Source: Rutidosis leptorrhynchoides
Lineage: Eukaryota; Streptophyta; Magnoliopsida; Asterales; Asteraceae
Reading direction: 5' to 3'
Assembly: GCF_046630445.1 (NCBI RefSeq)
Contig: NC_092340.1
Location: 18,082,001 to 18,146,000, forward strand
Length of the DNA: 64,000 nucleotides
The position numbers and the translations under genes were made by a program. Every line of letters starts with the position of its first letter. Within the stretch, counting starts at the first letter, position 1. The notes under the pieces are model-generated. The model saw only the letters and a list, made by a program, of their open reading frames with translations, was not told the DNA's origin and ran no database searches. Positions 50,501 to 62,795 of the stretch are shown here, one piece after another.

Positions 50501-51278
50501 GAAACAATGAAGCAAGCAGAGCAGAAAAGCTTGGCAAGTTGGGTCCTAATTGGGAAGGCCCTTATCAAATTGTGGCAATTAATGCCGCAGGTTCATATAA
50601 GCTCGCGGATATGGAAGGGCGAGTTTTACCTAATGCGTGGCATGCTGTTTTGTTAAAGCGATATTACGCGTAGTTTTGCGAAAAATATCAAAGATATATG
50701 TACAAAGTGCGACATTGGATTCAAGGCATATGGCTGATATGCTTATTAGGTGTTTTTGTTTTTTATTTTTTTTGCAAGTCTTGATCACGCTTGTAAGAAT
50801 TTTAAAAATAAGCACTTGTAAAAATATGCGAAAAGCTTATTTGTGAAATACGAATAGTTATGAAATGTTTTAAAGATTGTTTCATAATGATTATAGTATT
50901 TCGCAGTGTTTAAATAGTAAAGTGATGAAATTGCCCACTTTTGCATGCGAATTATTGCGAAAGGAATTTTATATCCTAAGTATTTGATTTTGCCAATGCT
51001 TAGATGTTTCGCAATGCTAATTAATTGCCTAAGGATTGTTTCGGCGGACTTAGAAGATTCATAACGTATAAGCATATACGCATACATATTGTTTCGCAAA
51101 AGTACGCATTTTTTATGTGCACAATAATATATGTTGGAAATTGCAAAGGACAAGTTTGTGTTATGAATGTTGATAATGAAAGCGCTATAAAAATGGAAGT
51201 ACTTGCAAAAATATGAAAAAGCGAAATTTTATTAATAAGGTCGCAGAAGCAGCTGCGTGCTGTTATACAAAGTGAGTA

Positions 51279-52525
51279 CTAATCCTTGGTTAAGTCAAGC
51301 TTGATGATGTCATCTGCAGTGACATCTTCTTGCTCACTTATTGCGGTTATCTTGGGAAGGGGAATTTCGGCTATGCCCTGTTGAGCAACCGCGTATGCTG
51401 ATTTTGCCTCTTCCAGTGAGCAAAGGCGATCAGCTAATGCAGATGGTAGCGGGTCTGGCAGTGGGCAGTGAATAGCAATCTCATCCATAAATTCAACCCT
51501 CTCGCATAGCCTTAACGCGGCGGCAAATGTTGACAAATTTACAGAAACAGGCTTAGAATTGAGAATCTTTCTAGCCAGTTCAGGGAGATGTCGGCGGACC
51601 TTGGTGAACTCAAGTTCCACAGCGGCTTTAGAAGCAAGAGCGTTGTCTCGCTCTGTCGTTAGTTTTGTCACATTCTCTGACAGTGCTTTAATGGTGTCCT
51701 GCAGTTGGTTTTCTTTCTCAGTCGCAGCAGCAACCTGTTGTTTCAAGTCATCAACGGTGATTTTTGCTGCGGTTAGCTCATGGGAGAGATTAGCACAGCA
51801 TTTTTCGCTGTCTTCAGCTTTGATCTTCTCAGCATTGTACTTTAGTTGTTCAGCTTCAAGAACATTGAAAAATTGTTCTTGACGGGCATATAACATCATA
51901 TGCTGAATTGAAGCACATGTAGAAATTTTGAACAAAACTATTATGCGCGTCCAGCGTAGAGAGTTTAGAGAACTCGCGGCGAAGCTCGCCGGGGATTGCT
52001 AACTTCATATGTTGGCGCTGATCCAGAGCAGCAGCAGCAGCTGAAGCATAAGTGTATCCTGCTAAACCGTCAATCCGCACTCCATAAGAGTCAGGTGGAG
52101 TGCGGAACAATTCGGTGATTTGATCAAGAGTGTTCGGGCTTGCAAAGATAGGATCACCAGAAGAATCGCCTGCAAAATAACATCGTTGGTTAGTCAGCGA
52201 AATAAAATAATGTATATTTTACATATGCAATAACAATCCGCAATATACCAGTTTGCTGGTCCCCTTCGTGTTCCGATATAAATGGATTATCGTGAGGGGG
52301 GAGGGTCTCCTGTTGTTTATGTTTTTTGCTTTGCGAAGACGGCGGCGTTTGTAACGGCCGCTTGGTAGAGCTCGGCTTTGTACAGGGAGATTTGGAGGTT
52401 AAATCGACGATTGGAATGGGTTGCTTTTCTTTTGATGACGACGATTTAGCTTCCGGGCTTGTTAATAGTTTGGTGATCAGGGTTTTTGGATCAGCCTTCC
52501 TATCTAACTCGTTAATCTTCATTTA
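51279..52525 (-). CDS. Antisense ORF region of the Tat-type element
   Basis: On the strand opposite to pol, three open stretches follow each other: a Lys/Ser/Pro-rich basic start (PSSTKRPLQTPPSSQSKKHK), a middle with RIDGLAGYTYASAAAAALDQ, and a long heptad-rich coiled coil (about 51500-51900, with many Glu, Lys, Leu and Ala). The stretches may be exons or fossil fragments; the coding unit as a whole looks broken. It is bounded by pol and the 3' LTR, so it belongs to the element rather than the host. Its role is unknown; a nuclear or structural accessory protein is only a guess from composition. Confidence 0.6.
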
Positions 52526-52836
52526 AAATTAAATAAGAGCTGCAAGTAATGACTAAAATGATAAAGATTGACTGACGAATTGAGAAATTTTCTGATATTT
52601 TGGAAAAATGAGTAGTGAATTTGTGATTTCAGATCACAATATATATAGGCGACGGGGTTAATTATGTTAATTATCGATTGAGATAATTCAAACGGTAACA
52701 TTGACTGTTATAACGGTAACAAAGATAACGCGAAATATGTTTCAATGCGGATAGTGGTCAGGTTAACGGCGAATTCATGGAGTTTATCATGATATATTTG
52801 CTTCGCGAAAGTGTATCATAATAAACTGGGGGGACT

Positions 52837-53329
52837 TGATCATATACATAGCATTGTATATGTATATTTTATTTGCCAAAAGCCAAGAGCAGAGTTATGC
52901 GGATTATAATGCAAAGTCATGAAGTATCCGCTGAAAATAAGCATAACAGCTGTGTTTCTGCACTATTCGGGGACTGCAGTTCAATCCGCTGAGTTTTCGC
53001 GAATAGTTAAGTAACTCGCAGACCGCGGATATTTCGAATTCTATAAATAGGGAGCTTGGCCTCTCATTTATAGGTTGTTGATTCTCTGCCATTTTGCCTA
53101 AGCCTTTGTAATTTCCACTTGTGATCTTGCCCAAGGGATTTTTACACCGCGCAAAGGTGAATTAATCTAATTAACAATCAAGACCGGGTCGGGGTGGTTG
53201 ATCACTTGATAGTTAAAGTGAAAGACGATCATCGGGGCCCAAAATAATCATCAAACATTCCATCCTCCATTACATTCTTATTGCACTCAATCCGTAATTA
53301 AGTAACATCGCTAATTAAGGATTGATCAA
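52837..53329 (+). repeat. 3' LTR of the Tat-type element (493 bp)
   Basis: Starts TGATCATATACATAGC after the polypurine tract and ends AAGGATTGATCA. A TATA box (TCTATAAATAGGGAG) lies near 53040. The last 42 bp reappear inverted at 46693-46734, at the element's left end. Confidence 0.8.
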
Positions 53330-54664
53330 TGGTCACTTTATGTGACTATTATTGGTGGTGTTGAGGGTTTTAGTAAGAGTATGTGAAATCAGTAGCTTAG
53401 ACTTTTAAGATTTATTTCATGGTTTGGCATACAAAAGATGGGAAATAAGAGGCATGGTAATAGCCTAATAGGATACTGTAAAATCTAATTATTATTATTT
53501 TTTTTACTTTTTGTGATCATGATAAAGATAGCTGATTGGTTGTGCTATGCAATTTATGACACTAAATTACGAGTCTCTTTTGTCATTCGAGCTTTACTTA
53601 TATGTACGTTGTGTTATGTCTTGGAAAGTTTCAGGAAGCATATGCTTTTTGGAGTTTACATGATGTTTATGATGGGCAGTAGCCAATAAGGTTGAGTTTT
53701 TTGGACTCTTGAATGCTGAAAGTATCCTTTCGCAACCAACCAAGCTCTACTTGACCTGTTTTCCTTCCGCATCTTTCTTTACTTCGAAGACCCATTTCAG
53801 ACCAATTGCTTTCTGACCCATTTCAGACCGATTGCTTTCTGACTTATTGCTTTCAGACCCGTTATCTAACTTGTGACCCATTTTTTTATGAGTCTTTGCA
53901 CTGATTTGTGGTTATTTAACTCACAAGTCACAAGGATATAATTTTTCGCTATTTTTAGTGTCTAATCAATGGGTTTTGTTTATTGTGTTGGTTTTGATAA
54001 TGGGTGAGATATTTATTTTTTTACTTAACATTTTGCTCCTTTTTTAATCTTAGAAATTGGATTGTTATTGAAGTTACTGACCAACTTTACGTAAGTGTAT
54101 TAATACGATTCACGATTAGGCGCTACCTTATGAAGTCAAATTATATTATATTGCTTTAGTGTCATGAAATTATTACTTCTGATTTGTGGGTCACGGATCT
54201 TGCTCATATATTCGAAATTGGAATGAAAAACGTAACACCTATTGCAACTCACATGTTAGTGGACTCTTCTTTAGTTGATATTTCTGGTGATGATTAGTTT
54301 GAATAGGACTACAACTATACAATCAATTTTGTCAGTTTTCCATTTCCCATATAAGAATATAGTCTTTGAAATTGAATGGTAAGAATGGTTCCTAACTTGG
54401 AACAATAAGATTTCATTTGATTTACTAAACAACTCTAATGTACCATGATGATATTTTTGTATTCACCACGGGACATCGTTGGAGCCATGAGATAAAAACA
54501 TTGTCAAATTTTGATTTGATTAATATTTCAGGTTATTTCATGTTGAGCCTATTACTATTCATATTTCATATAATATATAATAATCAATCCTTAAAGTTCC
54601 AATTTAAACATTAATGTAACAAAATTCACTAAAAGATTCCGCGAATTCGCGGGTTTTTAATTAG

Positions 54665-55688
54665 TATAGCATATAAAACATGATTAATTGTGTAAATAAC
54701 AAATTTAGTTGTTTACATATCAGTCTCCTCTCAAAAAGGTATTGTTAATAATTACACGGACAAAAGCATACTTTATGACATGCTTTATGGTCAAACTAAA
54801 TTTGACTTGGTTAAAGCACAGTACTCAACGAGAATTCTATAGATATTCGACCAAACCTAGTTAATAAGTTAACGTTAACATACAGACAACTCTTTATATT
54901 TTGGACTTTTCTCTCTCTCAAGTAAAAAGGCTCTCCGTACTTCTGGTTTCCGACGAGTTAATGGGCGCTCCGGCCACCGGCTTATCGCCGGTGGTTCGAT
55001 GAATCTTTACCGTCTTATTTTCTTTCCCTTCGTTTCCATCTTTTTCTCCGTTCGAATTGCTCCTGTTGACTTGATTTCTCCGGCGTTGAACCTTTGCTGA
55101 CGGCTAACACAGGCGGCGAAAGCCCTTGTTGGTCTTTCTGTGCTCTGTCGTTCTCCCTTGGTCCGGATCTGGTGGTTTTTCAGTCGATGTGGGTATGTTC
55201 GTGTGTTTTTAACTCCGGCACAGATTCCCAAGTTGCGGCTTCTATTCCGTTTGCAGGCGGCGAGGTTCGTGATGAACCTCTGCAGCGGTTTCAGGTAACC
55301 TTCTTGGTAGCTTTTGTTTCTTTTTTGCGTTGATCGATCTGTGCTATTTGTCCGAGATTTGGTCGGTGGTTATCAGTGTTTTTCTAATCTTTTATTAAAA
55401 ATTGGCGAATTTTCGGTGGTCGCTGGGTTTTCCTGGGCGTCTTCTGTCGGCCGGCGGCGTCTTCTGTCGTGACTCTAAATCCTAAACCCTTAACCCTAAT
55501 CTTTTATTAAAAATTTCCCTCTTTCCTTCCGAAGAAGTACAAATCGCAGCATTACTTGGCAGCGGCGTCGTTCGAATCTCTAATTTCACTTTTTATGTCA
55601 TCATCAAATGAACAACGTTCATAATTAAGATGATCATATTTTCGTAGAATGTGCAAACACTGATCTTACTTCTTTATTTCTTGATCAG
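54665..55688. other. GC-richer stretch, possibly a 5' end of a decayed gene
   Basis: From about 54900 the sequence becomes GC-richer than its surroundings and pyrimidine-rich, as in plant first exons and leaders. A donor-like CAG|GTAACC occurs near 55294. No protein motif is recognised. It may be the front of the gene whose relic exons start near 55690. Confidence 0.35.
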
Positions 55689-56642
55689 GTCAACTAATAC
55701 AGTTATCGCCTCATATGGAAAAGCTCGTGCCATGTCACAGATTCTGTTAATTACACTGTTGAACCGATAATAGATGTTTTGGGGAAAGTTATCTTTTACT
55801 ACTCGTTCTTCGGGATCTAGTTCTATTATTATTATTATGCATTAATTAATTAATTAATTAATAATAGTGCTCTAATTACAGGATGTTAAAGAAATGGTGC
55901 AAGAACTCTAGTATCGGTTGCTGAGTCTTGAAAGGTATAAGTTTTTTTTTTGGTTCTATTAAATCTACTACAAACTATTTTTAAAATACTTCATTCATTC
56001 ATTTATATATTTGTGGACTTTTTAGTTATGTTTGCGTTTTCATATATCAACATCAGATGTTGGAATACTTCATAAATGCTTCGATTTATCTACTTCTCTG
56101 CTATACGGGGTTTATTTGAATATCTGTACTACATATAGTTATTAACATGCACTATAATATTGAGTATAAAGAATCTGGCTTTAATTTATATTTTGATATT
56201 TATTCAATTTCTATTTATCTGTGTAGCTCTACAATCTGCTGTACATGCAGGTTTGCAGGGAATAAGTGTTGCAAATCATCGTGTCTCTAAAAGAAGAAAT
56301 ATATTAGACAAGGTTTATTGATATGTTCAAGAGATTGTTATATGCAGGATACCACTCATGACTTCCTGATGTAATTCAAGTTAACTTGTCTCTTGTAGGA
56401 TAGAAGTACCTATGGTGATGTAGCACCAATCGAGGGTCCGCGGCCTTCAATTTCCATTTTGTGTGACTGAACGCGTTATTATCATGGTTATAATCAAAAT
56501 TGCGTTTTAGATTCATTTACTGTGCATAATGTATATCTTCTGACTTCTAAGATTTTGTTTCAGGGTAATAAAAGGACGCCTTCACCCTTCACGTTTTGTT
56601 GGTCGTGAAGTCGTTGTAATGACACAATGCTTAAACGGGTGG
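55689..56642 (+). pseudogene. Exons of an unrecognised, decayed host gene
   Basis: Four exon-like pieces have GT-AG borders. 55882-55934 reads DVKEMVQEL-stop-YRLLSLE, with TAG (55909-55911) where TGG would give Trp. 56227-56312 reads LQSAVHAGLQGISVANHRVS and on to NILDK. 56399-56460 reads DRSTYGDVAPIEGPRPSISI. 56564-56642 reads VIKGRLHPSRFVGREVVVMT and on to QCLNGW. The last three splice in matching phase. The join of the first two is one base out of phase, so a stop and a frameshift are both indicated. A possible earlier exon starts at 55689 (STNTVIASYGKARAMSQILL). I do not recognise the family; the wording looks like conserved host protein, not a transposon. Confidence 0.5.
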
Positions 56643-57656
56643 TTAGTCTCTTTCCCACTATCAATATCTTAGATAGTTTGTTTCCTTTCGTATTCCGTTT
56701 GTTTCATGAGAAGTGCAATTTTTAGTTATCTAGTCATGCTAATGAAAAAAAATCCTTAAATTAAGATGCTTAAATTTGCGTGGCCCCAAATAATTGCCAT
56801 CAGTTCATTTGAGACCAATGATAATGGTAATGGGATATATCTTTTATCTTTTTCACATAGGTGTGTTGTAGCCATGCTTTAGTTGTTGAGGTCTGCCAAA
56901 CAGAGAAAGGCGTTACTCAATGCTATAAGACCGCTCCCAACCATGAAGTCCTTCCTTGGACAGACCGCCACATTAATCTTCTCTTCATTTCCTCACTATT
57001 TCCTACCTATCACATACCCATCACACACCACTACCAACCATGACATCTCCTCCCCATCACTTGGCCCCATCTTCTTCGTTAGATCTAGTTTTCAAGATAG
57101 CTTTTTAAATAAAAATTAACCATAACTAAATACTAGTAACTAAATACATATATACAACAAAATTAACAAACAACCCACAATTTAATTAAAACAACTCGTG
57201 CTCACTTATGTGATGAAAAGAAGCAGGGCGAAGTTGATATGCTATTAGAGGGCAACCCTCAAATCGTTGGTAATGGTCTAATGGGTCTCATATAAAAGAG
57301 ACGATAATTAACAAAGGAACATTTCCATTTACTATAGTCATACTTGTCCTCAAACTTATCTACATTATAGCAACAACATGGAAACTTATCTATATTCATA
57401 TGAAACTTGCATATCAACAGAAGTTAGAAGTTGGAAGTTACAGATCATTCACATTATGATCTCACAATTGCATAATACACACACCATTTGAATATAATAA
57501 TAACTTAATAACAACTAAATTAAAGATCTTAATACTTAAAAGAGCTTGTCAACATATGTATTTTGTTATAACTGATAAATCAAGCTTACATAAATTATCA
57601 ATAAACCGCATAAACTAAAGCATAAAAAGATACAAATTTATGAAGAATACACAAAT
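56643..57656. other. Spacer with possible MITE scraps
   Basis: AT-rich. A stretch near 56920-57050 (CTATAAGACCGCTCCCAACC and after) resembles MITE sequence but I could not define paired ends. No gene seen. Confidence 0.4.
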
Positions 57657-58771
57657 ATGATCAATTTACGTAATCAATATAATGAAGAAAGTCAGAAGGA
57701 GAATGATGATTTTTCAGATGAAGACTTTGTGGAAGATACATTCGATCAGTCCGAAGACGAGAATGATGATGACGATTCTCTTATGGATGTTCAAGAAACC
57801 ATTTTTCCGATGGATAACGTCGTCAATGGCAAACCAAATTGCTCCGGTGAGTCAAACAGAGAAGACGAAGAATCTGGCTGTTTCGGTATCCGTGAGCTGT
57901 TCAACGAAGGCAAGCATGATGATGTTGGGGGCACGGGTTCACCTATTCCCAAAAACCCTACTAACGATGATGTTGGGGGCACGGGTTCACCTATTCCCAA
58001 AAAACCTACTAACGAGGCATTTAATTCTAATAAAGATGACGTGGAGACGGTTTCAAACCACGACTCCCCAAATTCCTTTAAACAACCTGGTATATTTTAT
58101 TCACCCAGTAACATAAATGGGCCAGCAACAAACAAGCCCAAACCCCTGGAAAGCCCACCTTTACATAATTGTTCTCAGAACCAAAGTGATGAAGTGTCTG
58201 GTGGGCCTGTAAGCCCAAAATGCGGTTCGCCTAAACAGGCCAAAGGTAGCAATGATCCGGTGAACCCAAATCAATGCAATAAAAACCGAAAACCACCGAC
58301 AATCGGTTCCAAACCTAAGAAAAAAGAAACATCGAAGCAGGGTATTCGATACAAACGTTCAGATGGTGTAAAGAAAGACTGTTGCTGGGAAAAAATTAGA
58401 ACTTGGAGTGCTTCGTCCAGATTCATGAACGCAAAGAATTCGGCCAGGAAAATCAAACCAAATTCGAGTCAATTACAATCCAAGTGTAACGCATGTGCTA
58501 GTCATCCTGACCCAATTGAGAACCATAGCAGTGATTCTTTCTGCTCAATCAACTCGAATGGTGTGAAGGAATACGGCACTCGAATTGGGTTGAAGTGGGT
58601 GGAAAAACCCACCACTATGTAAGTTTTTTTTCCTTTCTTCTTCGAATCTTATGTTCAATTATGAAGATATTATCTCTAAACATTAGGGGTTTCGGGATTG
58701 GGAATGGTGAGGATAAGTTGTCGTGGGCAAAGCAATTGTTACTTATATATATATATATATATATATATATA
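57657..58771 (+). mobile_element. LINE fragment: ORF1 C-terminal part and start of ORF2
   Basis: A 321-residue ORF (57657-58622) is acidic at its start and Ser/Pro/Lys-rich later, ending GTRIGLKWVEKPTTM, in the style of plant L1 ORF1 tails. Forty bases on, ATG at 58662 opens the ORF2 endonuclease with MKILSLNIRGFGIGNGEDKL, the typical first residues, but after about 26 codons it runs into a (TA)n tract at 58746-58771 and ends. No RRM or zinc knuckle is seen upstream, so the fragment is cut on both sides. A 48-bp unit encoding DDVGGTGSPIPKNPTN is tandemly duplicated at about 57918-58013. Confidence 0.75.
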
Positions 58772-60064
58772 ACTGCTTGATAGAATATGTAATACAAATG
58801 GATTTCTGCTGTAACTGTAATTAACTAGTAGTATCTAAAAAAAAATGAACTAATACCTAATGAAGACGTGTTGACGTGCATAAGTTAAATTTAAACAAGA
58901 AGAGGAGAGAATGATACCTGCCATCATTTAGGAAAAAGATTATGGACCGCTCGTAAAGATTGCATTTTCATTATGCCGATACACAACCATTGCCATTGAG
59001 TGGAATTCCAACTGACTAGATATTGATTGTTTAAATTATAACGAAAAATATACCTGTTAACATTTCTGACCCAAAAATATTCATCATGACACTAAAGGCT
59101 AACATACAAAATGCGGTCAATAACCTTGGTAGAAAAACCTCCGAAATGCAAGAGTTTACTCCCATTCCATTTAATCATAATCCCTCCAGTTAAATATACC
59201 CACTAAGGTATATTGACTTCCAATGGTGTTTTGTTGGTATACCAAAAAAATATCTCACACTAATGTTATGTTCACCCCAAAATATTTCCCCTATGATATC
59301 ATATTATTATATCTTAAACCAGTAGCACACCCATCACAAAATGTCTACACTATTTGTTCGAGCCGATATTCAATCTGAGTTGAATGAACTCCAACGAAGA
59401 CCTTGTCAATTAGAGAGTGGAATGTTGAAATCATCAAAAATATTGTCGTACAAAACAATTCCTTCCTCCTCTCTTCTCGTGATGACGGTAGTCTTTGGAT
59501 ATTTTTCAATAGATGCATTCTGAATCGGCATCTCTATACGGGTCAAAACCTACCTTGTTTTGATCGACTACATGTTCATAGATTATTTTATCTGTTTGGT
59601 GACGATCAGTAATAACCCTAACAACATAATCATCTTGTAATGGGTTTTCCAGAAAATTTTCGTTTAGAGGGATGATGGCTTCTTGCATATTGATTATGTT
59701 TCAAAGGATGAGAAAATAGTCGTCTATGTAATGGAAAATTCGTACTTGTTCTCTGAAGAGCATTTTCTATGATGCATATCTAGAACAGTAGCTAATCCAC
59801 CTGGTTGATATTAAGATTTCGTACATCGGAGAACCGGAAGCTAAAAACTTGATCAATGAAAAAAGTTAAAAGTCACCTGACAAAGTGGGTTTTGTATTCA
59901 AACGAATGTTGTACCATGTACGAACCGTAAATTATGCCTTACTAAATGGTGTACAAGTTTCGGTTGATAACGTTGACTTGATACAATTCGGAAATATCAA
60001 TTTTCTTTAAGAGGAAGTAATTCATCTATGGGAAGTCCTTTTTTTGAAAGAGGGATTATCCATG
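58772..60064. other. Debris of a duplicated, unrecognised gene family
   Basis: About 58930-59060 is a diverged copy of 63068-63205 in the same direction (shared AACGAA-AATATACCT and TCCAACTG). About 59506-59688, read on the minus strand, gives MQEAIIPLNENFLENPLQDD, which resembles a piece read on the plus strand near 61795 (QETIILLDDPDN). These look like scattered scraps of one gene family, not identified. Confidence 0.4.
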
Positions 60065-60072
60065 GTTTTATG

Positions 60073-60758
60073 CAAGGTTGTAAAACTCGCGACTCGGGGA
60101 GAACTCGGCCGAAGGTTTTTGAGGAGTTCTCGGCGACTCGGGGAGAACTCGGGGGAGAACTCGGGGTTTGACTAATGTTGACTTTTAATATAAATATATA
60201 TATATATATATATATTCTGATAATATATAAATAAGAGGGGTTGTTATTGTCATTTAATTAAAGGTTCAAGAGTTCATATCAAGTTTGTTCTCGGTATTAA
60301 AGTTTGGTAAAAGTTGAGGGGCTATTATTGTCCTTTTATAAAAGAAAAAAAAAATAAAATACTTAAACAATCACTCATGTGCTTACCAGACCAAATCTAA
60401 AAACTCACGTTTTCTTTACCCTTTATTACTCGGTATTATATAGTTTATTAAACCTAAAAAGTTAAAAAAGACAGCCGCCACCTTACCTTCTCCGGTCACC
60501 GGATTTTACAGGTTTCACCTTTTTTTCTTCCTTTCTTCACTTCCTTTTGATGTCCGTCTTCTCCTTCCTCATCTTTACTCGATTCCGCCAACATCTATAA
60601 GTTTTCTGACACTGTTAAATGGTGCTTAACCGCCGTTGACCGGCGGTTGCCGGCGGTTGACCGAGTTTTTAGCGAGTTTGGTCCCGATTTATCGTTTGCT
60701 TCCTTCTGCCGTTTTCTCGCCGAGAACTCGGCCGAGTTGGCCGAGTTTTGCAACACTA
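60073..60758. mobile_element. hAT-type MITE with 8-bp target duplication
   Basis: The ends read CAAGGTTGTAAAACTCG and, in reverse complement, TAGTGTTGCAAAACTCG, a hAT-like terminal inverted repeat. GTTTTATG flanks it on both sides (60065-60072 and 60759-60766), the 8-bp duplication expected of hAT elements. Both ends are dense in ACTCGG motifs (about 60085-60165 and 60650-60750). No transposase is encoded. Confidence 0.78.
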
Positions 60759-60919
60759 GTTTTATGGCTGATGGCGGCGGTTGGCTATAGGTTGTTAGTG
60801 GTGTTGGTTACAACTTAAAGGGGTTTTAGGGTTTGATGTGAGAGAAATTGAGCTAGGGAATGAGTTTGATGTGAGAGAAATTTGATATCAAGAAGTATCA
60901 ATCAAATATATAATATATA

Positions 60920-61063
60920 TAACCATACAAATAAACATTATTTTGATAATACAATATTAGAGGATGCCATTTTTATCTAGTTCTATTTGCTAATGTTGTA
61001 TATATGGTTGGTGTATATTCCGTCCTCTAATATTGTAACATTATAAATAATGTTTATCCATAT
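60920..61063. repeat. Short stem-loop inverted repeat
   Basis: AAACATTATTTTGATAATAC...TAGAGGATG on the left pairs with CCTCTAATATTGTAAC...AATAATGTTTAT on the right, giving arms of about 45 bp around a ~50-bp loop. It is MITE-like; no target duplication was defined. Confidence 0.6.
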
Positions 61064-62795
61064 TATATTTTATAGTTGATAATATTGTTTTGAATTCACA
61101 TCATACACAACACCAACAATACCCAATCCCGCATATGCGATGAATTCACATCATAATATCTATTAAATTATATCTATAACTATAACTATAACTATTATCT
61201 ATTATAATTCACATCATAATAGATATAATTTAATTTAAGAAAATTAATATGTTCTTTTTAACCCTCCCTCTCACCCACATAAAAATATATTTCTCATCTC
61301 ATTATCTCCCAAATCAAATCTAACCCTAAACCCTTTCAAGCGGTCGCCAACACCGCAAATACCCCATCTCCGGTCGTAGTCACCACCTATCCAACCATAG
61401 ATAATCTCGTTACTCAACCTGTTCTTCCTTCATAAGGACTCCCAGGACTCCCATATATTAATTCCCCGATCTCTCTTAGAGAAACTGATGTTCTCGAATG
61501 TATTAACTCACTGTTATAAACTGAAGGTTATATCATTTAATTAGATATACTTTACGTTTCATATATGGGTACATTGTTCGTCCAAATATAAACCGCGAGT
61601 ATTCACTTTTGTCGGGTGACTGACTTTTTTAGTGATTGGCTTTAGGTTCTCCGAGGTGTGAAATCTCAGACGTCGACCACTGCATTACCTAATGTTTTAG
61701 AATACGTATCATAGAAATATGCTTTTCGCGGAACGAGTATGAATTACCCAATCGTACATGATTACTTTCTCATCTTTCTAAACATAATCATTATGCAAGA
61801 AACTATCATCCTACTAGATGATCCTGATAATCTCATCCCATTTTTCATTTGCCAAAATTTGAAAAAAGCGTCAAAGGATAGTGACAAGTGTCGGTTGTAG
61901 CCAATGACCATCTTCATCGGATATATTTTCTTGTAAAACACGAAAAAGGGATGTATACTGAAAAACGATGGAAATAATGTGGAGCCTCAATAGCTAATGG
62001 TTCACAACAGCCATGAGTATAATATCTCTTGATTGATTGTTTTCAGATTCTCATAATTGGTTCGATACAGAAATACTTGTTGTCACAAACCACTAATGAA
62101 ATTGTATTCGTGATACAGTGGTAGACCATTCAGAAGTTTTACATACTTAGTTAGTAGCTATTCTTCATGATTACTTAAGCTTGTAGTTATAAGAAAGTTA
62201 AATTCACCTTGAAAGGGATCTTGTGGTAGATCGACCAAGCTCTCTACTGCATTACTCTCTTAGGGTGAAATTCTATAGAGATAAAATAATCTTCGCATAA
62301 GTTGTTAATCAAAACTTGGTTAGTTTTGAATATTTTATTGTTGGAGGTCCTTGGGTACAAATGAAGAAGGCAATTCAAATGTATTTATCGAAAATAATCA
62401 AGAGAAACATTTCATTATCCCCCCGGTGTGCATGCTGTTGTGTTTAATGATCTCATAGATCTCATATCTCAGTTTCCAAGCGACAATGTGTTGTTAGAGT
62501 TTATAAGGAGTTTGATGATCCGCACTAACGGGTTTACTGGTCATTTTGTAGTCCATGCACTGATTGTTTGAGATTTGTTTTTTTGGGATGGAACAACGTA
62601 TCATTGTTAGATATTTGCTTGTATATCAAAGAAATAATACTGAAAGTCAATACCCCATGTAGGTGTATTTGACTGGGAGAGGGATGATGATAGGGAATGA
62701 GATCCAACTAATCCGTTTTAGAGGATTGTCTTAAAAGTTATTAATGGTATTGTGTATGGATAACCTTCATGGTTGTGAAGATATGGATATGGAAC
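61064..62795. other. Spacer with gene-family scraps
   Basis: AT-rich repeats (ATCTATAACTATAACTAT near 61170), a pyrimidine-rich stretch near 61260-61440, and a coding-like scrap near 61795-61870. No intact gene was found. Confidence 0.4.

Larger units (their letters stand above)
46693..53329 (+). mobile_element. Ty3/gypsy element, Tat type, with antisense ORF region
   Basis: A primer-binding site TGGCGCCATCCGTGGGAC at about 46740 is followed by aspartic protease (DNGSSVDIIY, about 47120), reverse transcriptase (about 47750-48240, with YVDDLVIKS), RNase H (about 48960-49350, LFTDGASCAEGAGAG) and integrase (about 49620-50670, with HSGYKTIAAKIMRMGYFWP, CKSCQRH and WAIDIVGPFP). After pol, an open region on the opposite strand (51279-52525) precedes the polypurine tract ACTGGGGGGACT and a 3' LTR (52837-53329). 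Extra, sometimes antisense, ORFs between pol and the 3' LTR are known in the Tat lineage. The left end carries a short inverted copy of the U5 end instead of a full direct LTR. The element is broken, with about four visible breaks. Confidence 0.86.
44796..54664 (+). mobile_element. Candidate Helitron shell interrupted by a Ty3/gypsy element
   Basis: The left edge reads TCTCTTTTATCTATTAAAAG after an A, like plant Helitron 5' ends, and the right edge has the hairpin CCGCGAATTCGCGG then GTTTTTAATTAG followed by T. The terminal TTAG would be CTAG changed by one base. Excluding the inserted Ty3 element, about 3.2 kb remains, with no Rep/helicase seen. A ~130-bp segment is repeated at about 45968-46100 and 46428-46570. 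Confidence 0.42.

Noticed and set aside
51279-52525. A host gene on the minus strand
   Set aside because: It lies between pol and the 3' LTR of one element, where extra ORFs are known, so it belongs to the element.
57791-58000. Minus-strand ORF with GIGEPVPPTSS repeats
   Set aside because: It is the shadow of the duplicated 48-bp unit in the LINE ORF1.
59341-59523. Small plus-strand ORF starting MSTLFVRADIQ
   Set aside because: No motif, no splice context, and it overlaps minus-strand scraps of the local gene family.
60636-60818. ORF ending in a hydrophobic stretch
   Set aside because: It spans the right end of a hAT MITE and its flank, so it is chance.
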